A DNA stretch of 14,729 bases from CAZTGZ01 sp044339595 (GTDB taxonomy: Bacteria > Bacteroidota > Bacteroidia > NS11-12g > UBA9320): assembly GCA_044339595.1 (NCBI GenBank), contig JBIIVF010000055.1, positions 1 through 14,729 on the forward strand. The letters run 5' to 3'. The notes under the pieces are model-generated. The model saw only the letters and a program-made list of their open reading frames with translations, did not search any database and was not told the DNA's origin. Of this stretch, positions 1-8,393 are shown one piece after another. The number at the start of each line of letters is the position of its first letter. The first letter of the stretch is position 1. A program made the translations under genes and the position numbers.

Positions 1-267
1 AAGGTAATTTTTTGAAGAGCTTGTCCCGCAGCAGAATCCTCGTACCTCGGATACGCTAAAAAGTACAATCAAGGTAATTTTTTGAAGAGCTTGTCCCGCA
101 GCAGAATCCTCGTACCTCGGATACGCTAAAAAGTACAATCAAGGTAATTTTTTGAAGAGCTTGTCCCGCAGCAGAATCCTCGTACCTCGGATACGCTAAA
201 AAGTACAATCAAGGTAATTTTTTGAAGAGCTTGTCCCGCAGCAGAATCCTCGTACCTCGGATACGCT
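1..267. repeat. Perfect 70-bp tandem repeat, about 3.8 copies
   Basis: Units start at 1, 71, 141 and 211. The first three are complete and identical; the fourth is identical for 57 bases (to 267) and then breaks into unrelated sequence. The array reaches base 1, so its true length is unknown. A 70-bp period is not a multiple of three, so it cannot encode a constant peptide repeat. Each unit has a T-run, the stretch GTCCCGCAGCAG and two nearby CCTCG/CTCGG blocks. There is no split into constant repeat and variable spacer. No function can be assigned. It lies downstream of the tRNA-Ala terminator. Confidence 0.97.
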
Positions 268-273
268 GCGAGT

Positions 274-433
<160 letters not shown>

Positions 434-440
434 GGCTGCA

Positions 441-469
441 AAAATGCACTTTTCAAATTATATTATCAA
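441..469 (-). promoter_or_regulatory. Predicted promoter of tRNA-Ala
   Basis: On the minus strand a -35-like TTGATA (469-464) is followed after 17 bases by CATTTT (446-441), ending 12 bases before the tRNA. The -10 is weak. The same layout at the same distance lies before the tRNA-like locus at 500-576, and about two thirds of the 45 upstream bases match without gaps. That supports these boxes as the conserved elements. Confidence 0.5.
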
Positions 470-499
470 GAAAAACTGTTGGCTTTATGAATTTGAATC

Positions 500-576
500 T
501 TTTATGATTCAGGTTCGAACCGATGACCTTCCCGAAATTTCTTTCGGGACGCTCTAGCCAGTTGAGCTAATCCCCC
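500..576 (-). pseudogene. Degenerate tRNA-Ala-like locus with hairpin anticodon arm
   Basis: On the minus strand its first 27 bases match the neighbouring tRNA-Ala with one difference (A for G in the D-loop). The variable loop AGGTC and T-loop TTCGAAC are also kept. The anticodon arm is replaced by an 8-bp perfect hairpin, TCCCGAAA-GAAA-TTTCGGGA, so there is no 7-base anticodon loop. The 3' acceptor strand reads TCATAAA and cannot pair with GGGGGAT; one T-stem pair is also lost. A second small hairpin (TGAATC/GATTCA) covers the expected 3' end. It is most likely a duplicated and decayed tRNA gene. Because its promoter is preserved, it could still be transcribed as a tRNA-like RNA. Confidence 0.75.
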
Positions 577-588
577 ATTGAGGTTGCG

Positions 589-617
589 ATTATGCACATT
601 CTATTTTGAATTGTCAA
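589..617 (-). promoter_or_regulatory. Predicted promoter of the tRNA-like locus
   Basis: On the minus strand TTGACA (617-612) and CATAAT (594-589) are 17 bases apart, close to a sigma-70-type consensus. The spacing to the tRNA 5' end matches that of the functional tRNA-Ala. This promoter looks better than that of the intact tRNA. Confidence 0.55.
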
Positions 618-680
618 GAGAATTCCATCAGAAGACACAATTCAAATGACCGATAATCAATGATTTCGATTCTTGAACCT

Positions 681-2096
681 TTAATATTTCACCACTACAA
701 ATCCCCATGGATTTATAGTGTTCTTGTCACGATTATAGCCATCCATAATCAAATATTTGGCGTTTTCAGGGAGATTCGGTGTCACTTTAAGCGTCTCCTT
801 CGACATATTGATAATGACCCTCAATTTGTTCGAACCACTTTCTCTGGTGTACATCAAAAGATTGGGATTAGAAGTCGGAATAAAAGTTATTTGCTTGTTA
901 TCAGGTTTCGCCCACAAAGCTTCATTCGATTGCCGAACCGCCAAAAGTGCTTTATAAAACCCGAAATAATCAAAATCGCCGGAAGCCACTGCGGTATCTT
1001 TTTCAAAAAAACGAAGTCGTTTCTTCAAACCCTTTTCTTGTCCGGTGTACATCAATGGCATTCCCGGTGTTGTAAAGGCAAAAACCGCCATCGCTTTCCA
1101 AGCTTCACCCATCCGTTCGAACTCTGTTCCGTTCCAACTGTTTTCATCGTGATTGGTGATGAAATTCATGGCGAAAACTTCAGACTTAAACTTTTTATTC
1201 TTGCTTTGCAGCAAAGTATCAAGATATCGTGGCGACTTATTCCCCTTATAGATTTCATTCATCACATGGTGCATTTCCCATCCGTAATAAGCATTAAATG
1301 CGGTATCAAACTGACGCATGTCATGCTCTTCAGATTCGGCAAGCATAAAAACCGGTTTGGATTTTTCTAGTTCCTTTTTGGCATATTCCCAAAAGTCAGC
1401 GGGCACATTCATGGCCACATCGCAACGAAATCCATCCACATCACATTCATCCACCCAAAACTTCATGGCGGCAGTCATCTCTTTCCAAAGATCTTTACTC
1501 TCATAGTTCAAATCGGCCACATCGGTCCAACCAATCGACTCTCCTTTTTCATTCAATGGATCCGTAATTTCTCCTGTTTTGTTTTTAGTATACCAATCAG
1601 GATGGGCCTTGATCCAGGGATGATCCCAAGAAGTGTGATTACCCACCCAATCAAGGATGACTTTGAATCCTTTTTGATGACATTGATCCACCAAAGCTTT
1701 GAATTCCTTTAAAGTGCCATAATCCGGATTAACATCGGTATAATTCATGATCGAATAGGGACTTCCGAGATACTTTTCTCGTTCAATAGAATCGGCAATA
1801 TCTGCAGCAAATAAATCCCCTTTGGCCTTTCTTTTTTCAATGCCGATGGGCTGTATGGGCATAAACCAAAGTAAATTGATTCCAAGTTCCTTCAGGCTAT
1901 CAAGTTCCTTTTCAAATGCTGCCAATGTGCCTTCCGGGGTATGGTGCCTCAAGTTCACTTCATAAATAATGGCTTTGGGCATCCAATCAGCCACTTTTTC
2001 AGAAGGTGTAATCGCTTCATTTTTCGACTGCTTCTTGCCACAGGATAGGGTGAAACCCAACAACAGCATCAAACCAAGGTGAATCGCTTTTTTCAT
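681..2096 (-). CDS. GH13 alpha-amylase family lipoprotein (471 aa)
   Basis: This retaining alpha-glucan hydrolase of family GH13 is the last gene of the maltose operon. A type II signal with lipobox LTLSC places the lipid-anchored cysteine at residue 19, so it acts on alpha-1,4-glucans in the envelope. The (beta/alpha)8 barrel starts near residue 40. Visible conserved regions are DWVGNH (149-154), DGFRCD with nucleophile D226, LAESE with acid/base E254, and NHDE with transition-state D317. A short beta C-terminal domain ends in INPWGFVVVKY. It has no N-terminal carbohydrate-binding module, unlike the gene before it. Its ATG lies one base after the stop of the upstream GH13 gene (TGA-T-ATG), so translation is probably coupled. 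Exact product specificity (alpha-amylase or maltogenic type) cannot be read from the sequence. Confidence 0.93.
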   Translation of the reverse strand: MKKAIHLGLMLLLGFTLSCGKKQSKNEAITPSEKVADWMPKAIIYEVNLRHHTPEGTLAAFEKELDSLKELGINLLWFMPIQPIGIEKRKAKGDLFAADIADSIEREKYLGSPYSIMNYTDVNPDYGTLKEFKALVDQCHQKGFKVILDWVGNHTSWDHPWIKAHPDWYTKNKTGEITDPLNEKGESIGWTDVADLNYESKDLWKEMTAAMKFWVDECDVDGFRCDVAMNVPADFWEYAKKELEKSKPVFMLAESEEHDMRQFDTAFNAYYGWEMHHVMNEIYKGNKSPRYLDTLLQSKNKKFKSEVFAMNFITNHDENSWNGTEFERMGEAWKAMAVFAFTTPGMPLMYTGQEKGLKKRLRFFEKDTAVASGDFDYFGFYKALLAVRQSNEALWAKPDNKQITFIPTSNPNLLMYTRESGSNKLRVIINMSKETLKVTPNLPENAKYLIMDGYNRDKNTINPWGFVVVKY

Positions 2097-2097
2097 A

Positions 2098-4500
2098 TCA
2101 CTTTTTATTTTTTACCACAATATAAACAGAAGAAGCATGGGCAGGAACCGTCAATTCGATTTGATTTTTAGTAAAGGTTATGTTGGCCCCTAATGCAATC
2201 ACAGTTTCTTTCACCCTATTAAACCCTGCAGGTAGGGTCAATTTCGTCTTTTGAGGTTGGTCTGATTTATTCACACAAACCACCGCTATTTCATCAAAAT
2301 ACCGTCTTGTATATACCATCACTTGGTCAGATCCCGGCTCGAAGTTAAAATCGCCATAAACCAGGCAGGGGTGCTTTGATCTTAGTACCGTCAATTGTTT
2401 AATATGGTTTTTTAAGGCCATTTCTTGTGGACTCAGTTGATCAAATTTCATCATGCGGCGATTATCAGGATCTCCGGCACCGGGCATCCCAAATTCATCG
2501 CCATAATAAATCACCGGAATTCCCGGAATGGTGAGCAAATAGGTTTGCATCAGGGCCATTCTCTTGTAAGCTGTGTCGTGATGCACGCCTTTAACGGCAT
2601 CCTTCCACCCCATTCTCTTGTATTCGTTTCCGGCAATGTTACGTGGCAATTGTCCGTCGGCATACGAAATAAATCTGGGCTTATCTTGATTGCCTGTAAT
2701 GTTGCCCATTAAATGATGATTTCCGTAATAGCTGATACTTCGGGTCTGTTCGGTCATGAGCGGACCAAAAGAGGTTTCGCCATAGGCAAAGGCAGGAAGC
2801 ATGGCATCATATAGGTTAAAATCGAATTGAGCATCGAGCAATCCGCTTCCCAAATACCCGGAAATCAATTCCGGATTGCCATAGGTTTCTCCGATTTGAT
2901 AAAATCTCTCAATGTTTTTAGCGGCGGCCTCTGCCTTCATTTTTCGGGTTACAATGCGCCAGAAACTCTCCGGAATATGTTTGGTGGCATCATGCCGAAA
3001 TCCGTCAAATTCGTAATTCTCCATCCAGAAAAGTGCAGAGTCCGACATATAGTCGGCCACCCGATGGTTTTCTAAATCCAAGGTAGGTAAAAAAGTATCA
3101 AACCAGGTGGTTAACCTGTGGTCATCCCACCGCTCGGTGTTGAGCGTACCATCCGGGAGATAAAGAGAAGTAGCCCAATCGGGATGTTTTTGGTACACCG
3201 GATGACTTTTATGCACATGGTTGGCTACATAATCGAGATATACATTGATGCCTCTTTTATGCGCTTCGCTGAGCAACTCCCTCAAAACAGCCTCATTTCC
3301 AAATCTAAAGTCTACCTGACTGCTGCTCACCGGCCAATAACCATGATATCCACTAAATCGGGTATCCGGATCACGAAACTGACCCCATGCATCCATCGGA
3401 TTCTGTGTAATGGGCGAAATCCAAAGGGCATTGACCCCAAGATCATTGAAATATCCTTTTTTAAGTTGGGACAAAATACCTTGTAAATCACCGCCCTGAT
3501 AGTTTGCTTTGGAAAATACCGTTGGGTCTTTCAAGGGATGGTTGTTGGTAGCATCGCCATCTAAAAAACGATCAATCATCACAAAATACATGACGGTTCT
3601 TTCCAAATCTGATCGATCCGTTAATTTCACATCCGTCAACGGGATGCCATGTTCCAGCGGAATCAATATATCATTCGAATGACCATGTTGGTTGCCTGCA
3701 AATGCCCGAATAAAACTCCTTTTGATGTGTTTCGCTTCTTTAGGAATTTTAATATTGATGGTCGAGCCTTTTGTCTTTTCAAAAGACAAAGGATGATTAT
3801 CCCACAAGACCATGATTTGAGTTGCCTGGCCGCTCATTTCAAGGTTGATGGACTCCTGATCAAATCGATCTGCAGCCAACTTCAAACCCGGTTCAGGCAA
3901 ATGGGCCTTCAACAAAGAATTCATACCGCCCATTCCATTGCTTTTAGAGGATGGATTTGCAGGATCAAGTATAGATTTCCCATCTACCACCAGTTGATAA
4001 CCATATTCTCCGGGAGCCATTTTTACACGGCTACTAAAAAGATGATTGGCTTCCCTTTGCATGGGAGATAAACCGGCATTCCAGCCGTTAAAATCACCTT
4101 TCACAGCCACATTTTGAGTTTGTGCAGAACCTTGGAATGAAAACAGATGTTCGTATTTAGGACGATTTTTTAATACTAGCTGATATACATATCCGCCTTT
4201 GTAAAAATTCAATCCAAACAAGTGTTTATCGCGGGTCGTTTTGATCACTTTGAAATGCGCGGAGCCGGGATGATAATCTACTTTGATCCCTTCAAAAGGA
4301 ATGAGGCTATCAAATTGGCCGTCTTTGTAAAAATAATCCGCTGTAAAAAGCATGGTTGTATCTCCGGTGAGCCATTGCGGCATGGCCAGACCGTACCATT
4401 CAGAGGATTCCGGAAAAGGAGATATTTTTTTCTGAAAATTGCAGGCTACCAAGCCAAAAATGCAACTCAAAATCGCAAGGTTCCTTCTTAATTTTATCAT
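2098..4500 (-). CDS. Large GH13 neopullulanase/cyclomaltodextrinase-like lipoprotein (800 aa)
   Basis: This is an envelope alpha-glucan hydrolase. Its lipoprotein signal ends in LVAC (Cys20). Residues about 30-280 form beta-sandwich domains, including a CBM48/isoamylase-N-like segment with KGDFNGWN near 134-141. The GH13 barrel begins near 300 (VMYFVMIDRF). Catalytic regions are LDYVANH (422-428), GFRHD with nucleophile D504, QIGETYG with acid E538, and GNQDKPRF with transition-state D606. Region IV has Gln605 where most GH13 enzymes have His. An all-beta C-terminal domain ends in KNKK. The family cleaves maltodextrins, cyclodextrins or pullulan; the true substrate is not visible. The start codon overlaps the maltose phosphorylase stop by one base (TGATG), implying coupling. 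Together with the downstream GH13 it would supply maltose to the cytoplasmic phosphorylase. Confidence 0.93.
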   Translation of the reverse strand: MIKLRRNLAILSCIFGLVACNFQKKISPFPESSEWYGLAMPQWLTGDTTMLFTADYFYKDGQFDSLIPFEGIKVDYHPGSAHFKVIKTTRDKHLFGLNFYKGGYVYQLVLKNRPKYEHLFSFQGSAQTQNVAVKGDFNGWNAGLSPMQREANHLFSSRVKMAPGEYGYQLVVDGKSILDPANPSSKSNGMGGMNSLLKAHLPEPGLKLAADRFDQESINLEMSGQATQIMVLWDNHPLSFEKTKGSTINIKIPKEAKHIKRSFIRAFAGNQHGHSNDILIPLEHGIPLTDVKLTDRSDLERTVMYFVMIDRFLDGDATNNHPLKDPTVFSKANYQGGDLQGILSQLKKGYFNDLGVNALWISPITQNPMDAWGQFRDPDTRFSGYHGYWPVSSSQVDFRFGNEAVLRELLSEAHKRGINVYLDYVANHVHKSHPVYQKHPDWATSLYLPDGTLNTERWDDHRLTTWFDTFLPTLDLENHRVADYMSDSALFWMENYEFDGFRHDATKHIPESFWRIVTRKMKAEAAAKNIERFYQIGETYGNPELISGYLGSGLLDAQFDFNLYDAMLPAFAYGETSFGPLMTEQTRSISYYGNHHLMGNITGNQDKPRFISYADGQLPRNIAGNEYKRMGWKDAVKGVHHDTAYKRMALMQTYLLTIPGIPVIYYGDEFGMPGAGDPDNRRMMKFDQLSPQEMALKNHIKQLTVLRSKHPCLVYGDFNFEPGSDQVMVYTRRYFDEIAVVCVNKSDQPQKTKLTLPAGFNRVKETVIALGANITFTKNQIELTVPAHASSVYIVVKNKK

Positions 4501-6806
4501 CAGTGCGTTGTTTGATTCCGATGGATGGTAATATCCTGTTTTAAGTGATAGGATTGATCATATATTCGAATATCGAGTGCCGGACCACTGAGATTCTTGA
4601 CCTCAATTACGTCCTGCGTCACCATTACTTCCAGCAGATTTTGTCTAAATCGAACCTTGAATGAGTAAGAATTCCATGCTCCGGGAATAAAGGGCGAAAA
4701 GCTCAACAAATCATTTTCAACTTTCATGGCTGCAAATCCTCGGGTGATGCTCATCCAGGTGCCTGCCATGCTGGTAATATGACAACCATCTCGGGTGTCG
4801 TTATTATAATCATCCAGATCTAACCTTGATGTTCTGAGATAAAATTCATACGCCCTTTGTTCATCTCCCAGTCTGGCTGCCAGAATCGAATGCACACAAG
4901 GCGACAAAGATGATTCATGAACTGTCAGCGGCTCATAAAAATCGTAATGTCGTCGCAAAGTATCATGATCAAATTCATCTTCAAAAAAGTACATCCCTTG
5001 CAAAACATCGGCCTGCTTGATATAACAGGAACGGAGGATGCGGTCCCAACTCCAATGCTCCACAATGGGTCTTTCGGAAGGATTTAGTTCAGAAACCGGG
5101 ATAATTTCCTTGTCGAGAAATCCATCTTGTTGCAGAAATATATCCAAATCAGCATCGTAAGGAAAAAACATCTCTGACGACTTTGTTTCCCAATCTGATA
5201 TTTCGGAATCTTTGACACGGCAACGCGTTACCACACGATTATATGCTTCCATATTTTGCTGCTGCAGTTTTTCTATTTCTTCAGCAGTATATCTCATGCA
5301 CCAAGCGGCCAATTTATTGGTGTACCAATTGTTGTTTACATTGTTCTCAAATTCGTTCGGACCGGTTACTCCCAGTATCACATATTGGTTCTTGCTTTTT
5401 GACCAATTCAATCTTTGAGCCCAAAATCTGGCGATACCTATGAGTACTTCCAAACCATACTTTCCCATGTATTCCGCATCTCCGGTATATCGGATATAGT
5501 CGAAAATGGCGTAAGCAATGGCTCCGTTTCGATGGATTTCTTCAAAAGTAATCTCCCATTCATTGTGGCATTCTTCTCCATTCATGGTTACCATTGGATA
5601 CAATGCGGCGCCGTCTTTAAATCCCAGCTTCTCAGCATTGTCAATGGCCTTCCCTAAATGATGGTAACGATACAAAAGAAGATTTTGTGCGACCTGCTCA
5701 GAAGCTGTGCTCATATAAAATGGCAGACAATACGCTTCCGTATCCCAATAAGTGCTACCGCCGTATTTCTCGCCGGTAAATCCCTTTGGACCGATATTCA
5801 ATCTGGGATCTTCACCCGTATACGTCTGATATAACTGAAAGATATTGAAGCGAATGGCTTGTTGTGCAGCGATATCTCCTTCGATGATAATATCCGATTC
5901 CTTCCATTTTTCGAGCCATAGGGCCGCATGTCGGTTAAACAACTCCGCCTGTTGTATATCTAAAGATTGATCCAGTGTATGAAAGGCCTCCTTTTTAAGC
6001 ATTTCTTTGGAGCAGTGAAAAGAACTGGTGATGGCCACGTATTTCTGCACGGAAATTTCCTTTCCGGATTGTGCAGAGAAGCTAAATCGATGACCGGCAC
6101 TTAAATCTGCCGAGGTGTTCACTCCAACCACTTGATTTTGTTCATGTTGCACTCTGGTGGTGGTAGCTGCAACGATTTCAAATCCCGTTTTGCGGGTACT
6201 TTGATGGATCCAGGCCTTTGATGCTTCATGTCCGGTGCCATGGCTATTCCAAAACATTTCGTCATAGTTGGCATCCTGATTTCTGACATCCCCATTCAAT
6301 CCGGATTCAATGACGATGTTGCAATCTTGGTCCACTTCCAATTTCACATCAATCAATCCAAGATTTTTATCGTTCAGACTGCAAATTCTTCTGAATTGTG
6401 CCTTCAATTGGATGCCGTTCTGCAAAACAACCGTAAATTGACGAAATAATATGCCGTGTTGCATATCGAGTTCACGGGTAAAAGATTGAATTTCAGCGCG
6501 GTTTAGATCCAGAATTTCGCCATTCAATATGATTCCGATGTTGATCCAATCGACCGAATTGAGCACTTTAGCAAAATATTCAGGATAGCCATTTTTCCAC
6601 CAGCCCACCCTTGTTTTATCCGGGTAATAAATTCCTCCCAAATACGAACCTTGTAGAGATTCACCTGAATAATTTTCCTCAAAATTGGCTCTGTGACCCA
6701 TTCGTCCATTACCAAGGCTGAAGATACTTTCTGAAACCATGGCATAATCCGCATGGAAACCTTCTTCGATGATTTTCCAGGGATGGTGTTTGATATAGTT
6801 TTTCAT
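4500..6806 (-). CDS. Maltose phosphorylase, GH65 (768 aa)
   Basis: The enzyme converts maltose plus phosphate reversibly to glucose and beta-D-glucose-1-phosphate. It lacks a signal peptide and is cytoplasmic. Length and architecture fit GH65: N-terminal beta-sandwich (about 1-270), linker helices, (alpha/alpha)6 barrel and short C-terminal beta domain. Key motifs are YWDTEAYCLPFY (353-364), the segment around HNEWEITFEEIHRNG (from 414), which in characterised maltose phosphorylases belongs to the loop setting maltose specificity, and GVTGPNEFENNVNNNWYTN with the catalytic acid Glu485. The HNEWEITFEEI match argues for maltose over trehalose, kojibiose or nigerose. It follows the beta-phosphoglucomutase gene by 45 nt, and that enzyme takes its beta-glucose-1-phosphate product. 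A perfect hairpin lies directly before the start codon. Confidence 0.95.
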   Translation of the reverse strand: MKNYIKHHPWKIIEEGFHADYAMVSESIFSLGNGRMGHRANFEENYSGESLQGSYLGGIYYPDKTRVGWWKNGYPEYFAKVLNSVDWINIGIILNGEILDLNRAEIQSFTRELDMQHGILFRQFTVVLQNGIQLKAQFRRICSLNDKNLGLIDVKLEVDQDCNIVIESGLNGDVRNQDANYDEMFWNSHGTGHEASKAWIHQSTRKTGFEIVAATTTRVQHEQNQVVGVNTSADLSAGHRFSFSAQSGKEISVQKYVAITSSFHCSKEMLKKEAFHTLDQSLDIQQAELFNRHAALWLEKWKESDIIIEGDIAAQQAIRFNIFQLYQTYTGEDPRLNIGPKGFTGEKYGGSTYWDTEAYCLPFYMSTASEQVAQNLLLYRYHHLGKAIDNAEKLGFKDGAALYPMVTMNGEECHNEWEITFEEIHRNGAIAYAIFDYIRYTGDAEYMGKYGLEVLIGIARFWAQRLNWSKSKNQYVILGVTGPNEFENNVNNNWYTNKLAAWCMRYTAEEIEKLQQQNMEAYNRVVTRCRVKDSEISDWETKSSEMFFPYDADLDIFLQQDGFLDKEIIPVSELNPSERPIVEHWSWDRILRSCYIKQADVLQGMYFFEDEFDHDTLRRHYDFYEPLTVHESSLSPCVHSILAARLGDEQRAYEFYLRTSRLDLDDYNNDTRDGCHITSMAGTWMSITRGFAAMKVENDLLSFSPFIPGAWNSYSFKVRFRQNLLEVMVTQDVIEVKNLSGPALDIRIYDQSYHLKQDITIHRNQTTH

Positions 6807-6807
6807 G

Positions 6808-6822
6808 AATTGCGCTGCAATT
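6808..6822 (-). promoter_or_regulatory. Hairpin directly upstream of the maltose phosphorylase start
   Basis: On the minus strand a perfect 6-bp stem AATTGC/GCAATT with loop AGC ends two bases before the ATG at 6806. CAATTC-type sequence at 6827-6832 can pair with the same strand (6807-6812), so two mutually exclusive hairpins are possible. This lies in the largest intergenic gap of the operon. A role in translation initiation or mRNA processing is inference. Confidence 0.4.
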
Positions 6823-6851
6823 TGATCAATTCGGAGGGGAAAAATACGGTA

Positions 6852-7508
6852 TTAAAGGTACAAGGCCAAGTATCGCTTTAAATCAGCTTTCTGTAACCCG
6901 GGAATATGCTCAACTGCGCCGATCAGATTGTCCGGATTTCCTACTCCGATGCATTTCATCCCGGCCGCTATGGCAGCATCTACGCCTGCCTGCGCATCTT
7001 CAAAAACCAGACAATCCGCAGGTTCTTCCTGCAACATGTTTGCGGCGGCAATGAAAACAGCCGGATCGGGTTTTCCATGAACGAAATTATTCCCATCTGA
7101 AATGGCATCAAACCATTCAAGAATCCCCAGTTTTTTCAATATGAACACAGCATTTTTCGAGCTACTGCCCAATCCTATTTTAAGACCTTGATTTTTAATT
7201 TCTTTAAAGAAATCCATCACGCCGGGGAAAAGATCCGTCGGACTCAATGTATTGACCAGCCCCAGGTAATGCTTATTTTTCTGATCCATCAACCGGTTTT
7301 TAATGCTTAGATCCATTCGAGGATCTGCACCGGCCCATTCCAGAATCAAATCAAGCGATGCACCGCGACTTACCCCTTTGAGTAATTCGTTTTTTTCGAG
7401 GGTCAAATCATAGTTGACTTCCTCTGCCATTTTCTTCCACGCCTGAAAGTGAAATTCAGCCGTATCCGTGAGCACTCCATCCAAATCAAAAATACAGGCC
7501 TTGAGCAT
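6852..7508 (-). CDS. pgmB: Beta-phosphoglucomutase (218 aa)
   Basis: This HAD-superfamily mutase converts beta-D-glucose-1-phosphate to glucose-6-phosphate. The aligned residues match the well-studied Lactococcus enzyme closely: DLDG with nucleophile Asp8 and acid/base Asp10, TDTAEFH with Thr16 and His20 in the cap hinge, GVSRGAS in the cap, GSSSKNA (Ser115, Lys118, Asn119), GKPDP with Lys146, and FEDAQAG with Glu170-Asp171 for Mg2+. The length of 218 residues is usual, and there is no signal peptide. Its ATG shares one base with the kinase stop (TAATG). Position directly before maltose phosphorylase confirms the use of beta- rather than alpha-glucose-1-phosphate. Confidence 0.95.
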   Translation of the reverse strand: MLKACIFDLDGVLTDTAEFHFQAWKKMAEEVNYDLTLEKNELLKGVSRGASLDLILEWAGADPRMDLSIKNRLMDQKNKHYLGLVNTLSPTDLFPGVMDFFKEIKNQGLKIGLGSSSKNAVFILKKLGILEWFDAISDGNNFVHGKPDPAVFIAAANMLQEEPADCLVFEDAQAGVDAAIAAGMKCIGVGNPDNLIGAVEHIPGLQKADLKRYLALYL

Positions 7509-8371
7509 TAGTCTTTTTGAATAATGTGTTCTCTCATATGAAATCTGGCAAGGGCTTCAACCGGTTTTTGCTCTATCTTTCCGATCGTAAACCGGTGATT
7601 TACAGCCACTTCATTGAGAATTTCCCTAAAATAATGCGCTATTGAACCTACGAAATGTACCGGCACTTCTCTGAAGTTTTCATAGCACCAAACATGAATA
7701 TTGATGAAGCTTGCCAAACCCTTGTAAATCATTTCCTTGAAAAAAGGATGATCGCGGTGGTCAGACATAAATCGCATGAAAGACGCCAAATACACATTCG
7801 GGTTGGGCTGATTATAAACGTGGTAGAATATTTTCTCCTTATTGATATCGTATCTTTCTTTCAGGGCTGCATGCAAATCTGCAGGCAGTTTGTTATAAAG
7901 AAATTTAGATAAAAGGATTTTTCCAAAATATGCACCTGAACCTTCATCGCCTAAGATAAACCCCAATGCAGGAACTGATTCATGCACCTTGTTGCCGTCG
8001 AAATAACAACTGTTCGATCCGGTGCCGATAATGCATGCAATTCCTGGTGCATCCTTAGCTGTTGCCAACGCTGCACCGGTTAAATCGTGATCTACTTTAA
8101 TGGTATTTACTGCCGGGAATACCGCCTGCAAGGCTGCAGCAACAATTTGATTTCTCGCTTCACTTGAACATCCGGCACCATAAAAATAGACCTCACTCAC
8201 CTGATACCTATGTCTATGGAGGGTTTCATTGGCGTTTAGTTCATTTTCAATCAACGCTGTTGAATGAAAAAAAGGATTAAATCCCATGGTATGTGTGCCA
8301 ATAAATTCACCATCCTGGCGAATGATAATCCAGTCACATTTGGTTGAGCCACTGTCAGCAACTACTATCAT
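7508..8371 (-). CDS. BadF/BadG-family sugar kinase (N-acetylglucosamine-kinase-like, 287 aa)
   Basis: This is an ASKHA-fold ATP-dependent kinase of the BadF/BadG/BcrA/BcrD family, which in Bacteroidota is usually annotated as N-acetylglucosamine or glucosamine kinase. Visible signatures are the phosphate-1 loop DSGSTKCDW (6-14), VDHDLTGA with putative catalytic Asp96, the phosphate-2 loop IIGTGSNSCYF (114-124), and GFILGDEGSGAYFG (137-150). There is no ROK motif. As first gene of a maltose phosphorylase operon, its likely job is to phosphorylate the glucose released from maltose. That is inferred from context; glucosamine or N-acetylglucosamine remain alternatives. It is divergent from the NrtR-type regulator, and its predicted TAAGTTTG promoter lies 22 bases before the ATG. 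Confidence 0.9.
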   Translation of the reverse strand: MIVVADSGSTKCDWIIIRQDGEFIGTHTMGFNPFFHSTALIENELNANETLHRHRYQVSEVYFYGAGCSSEARNQIVAAALQAVFPAVNTIKVDHDLTGAALATAKDAPGIACIIGTGSNSCYFDGNKVHESVPALGFILGDEGSGAYFGKILLSKFLYNKLPADLHAALKERYDINKEKIFYHVYNQPNPNVYLASFMRFMSDHRDHPFFKEMIYKGLASFINIHVWCYENFREVPVHFVGSIAHYFREILNEVAVNHRFTIGKIEQKPVEALARFHMREHIIQKD

Positions 8372-8393
8372 ATTTGTAATTTTTGTATGATGA

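Noticed and set aside
1..267. CRISPR array
   Set aside because: The whole 70-bp unit is identical in every copy; there are no variable spacers and no cas genes in the window.
500..576. A second functional tRNA gene
   Set aside because: The acceptor stem does not pair, the T-stem has a mismatch and no anticodon loop of 7 bases exists.
577..680. Terminator for the maltose operon
   Set aside because: Only a GAATT/AATTC pair with a 14-base loop is visible, with no T-tract; it is too weak to call.
660..1370. Long plus-strand reading frame opposite the smaller GH13 gene
   Set aside because: It is antisense to a gene with intact catalytic motifs, lacks any family signature and has a composition typical of a shadow frame.
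681..8371. Complete Sus-type polysaccharide utilisation locus
   Set aside because: No SusC/SusD pair, TonB-dependent receptor or sugar transporter is present in the window.
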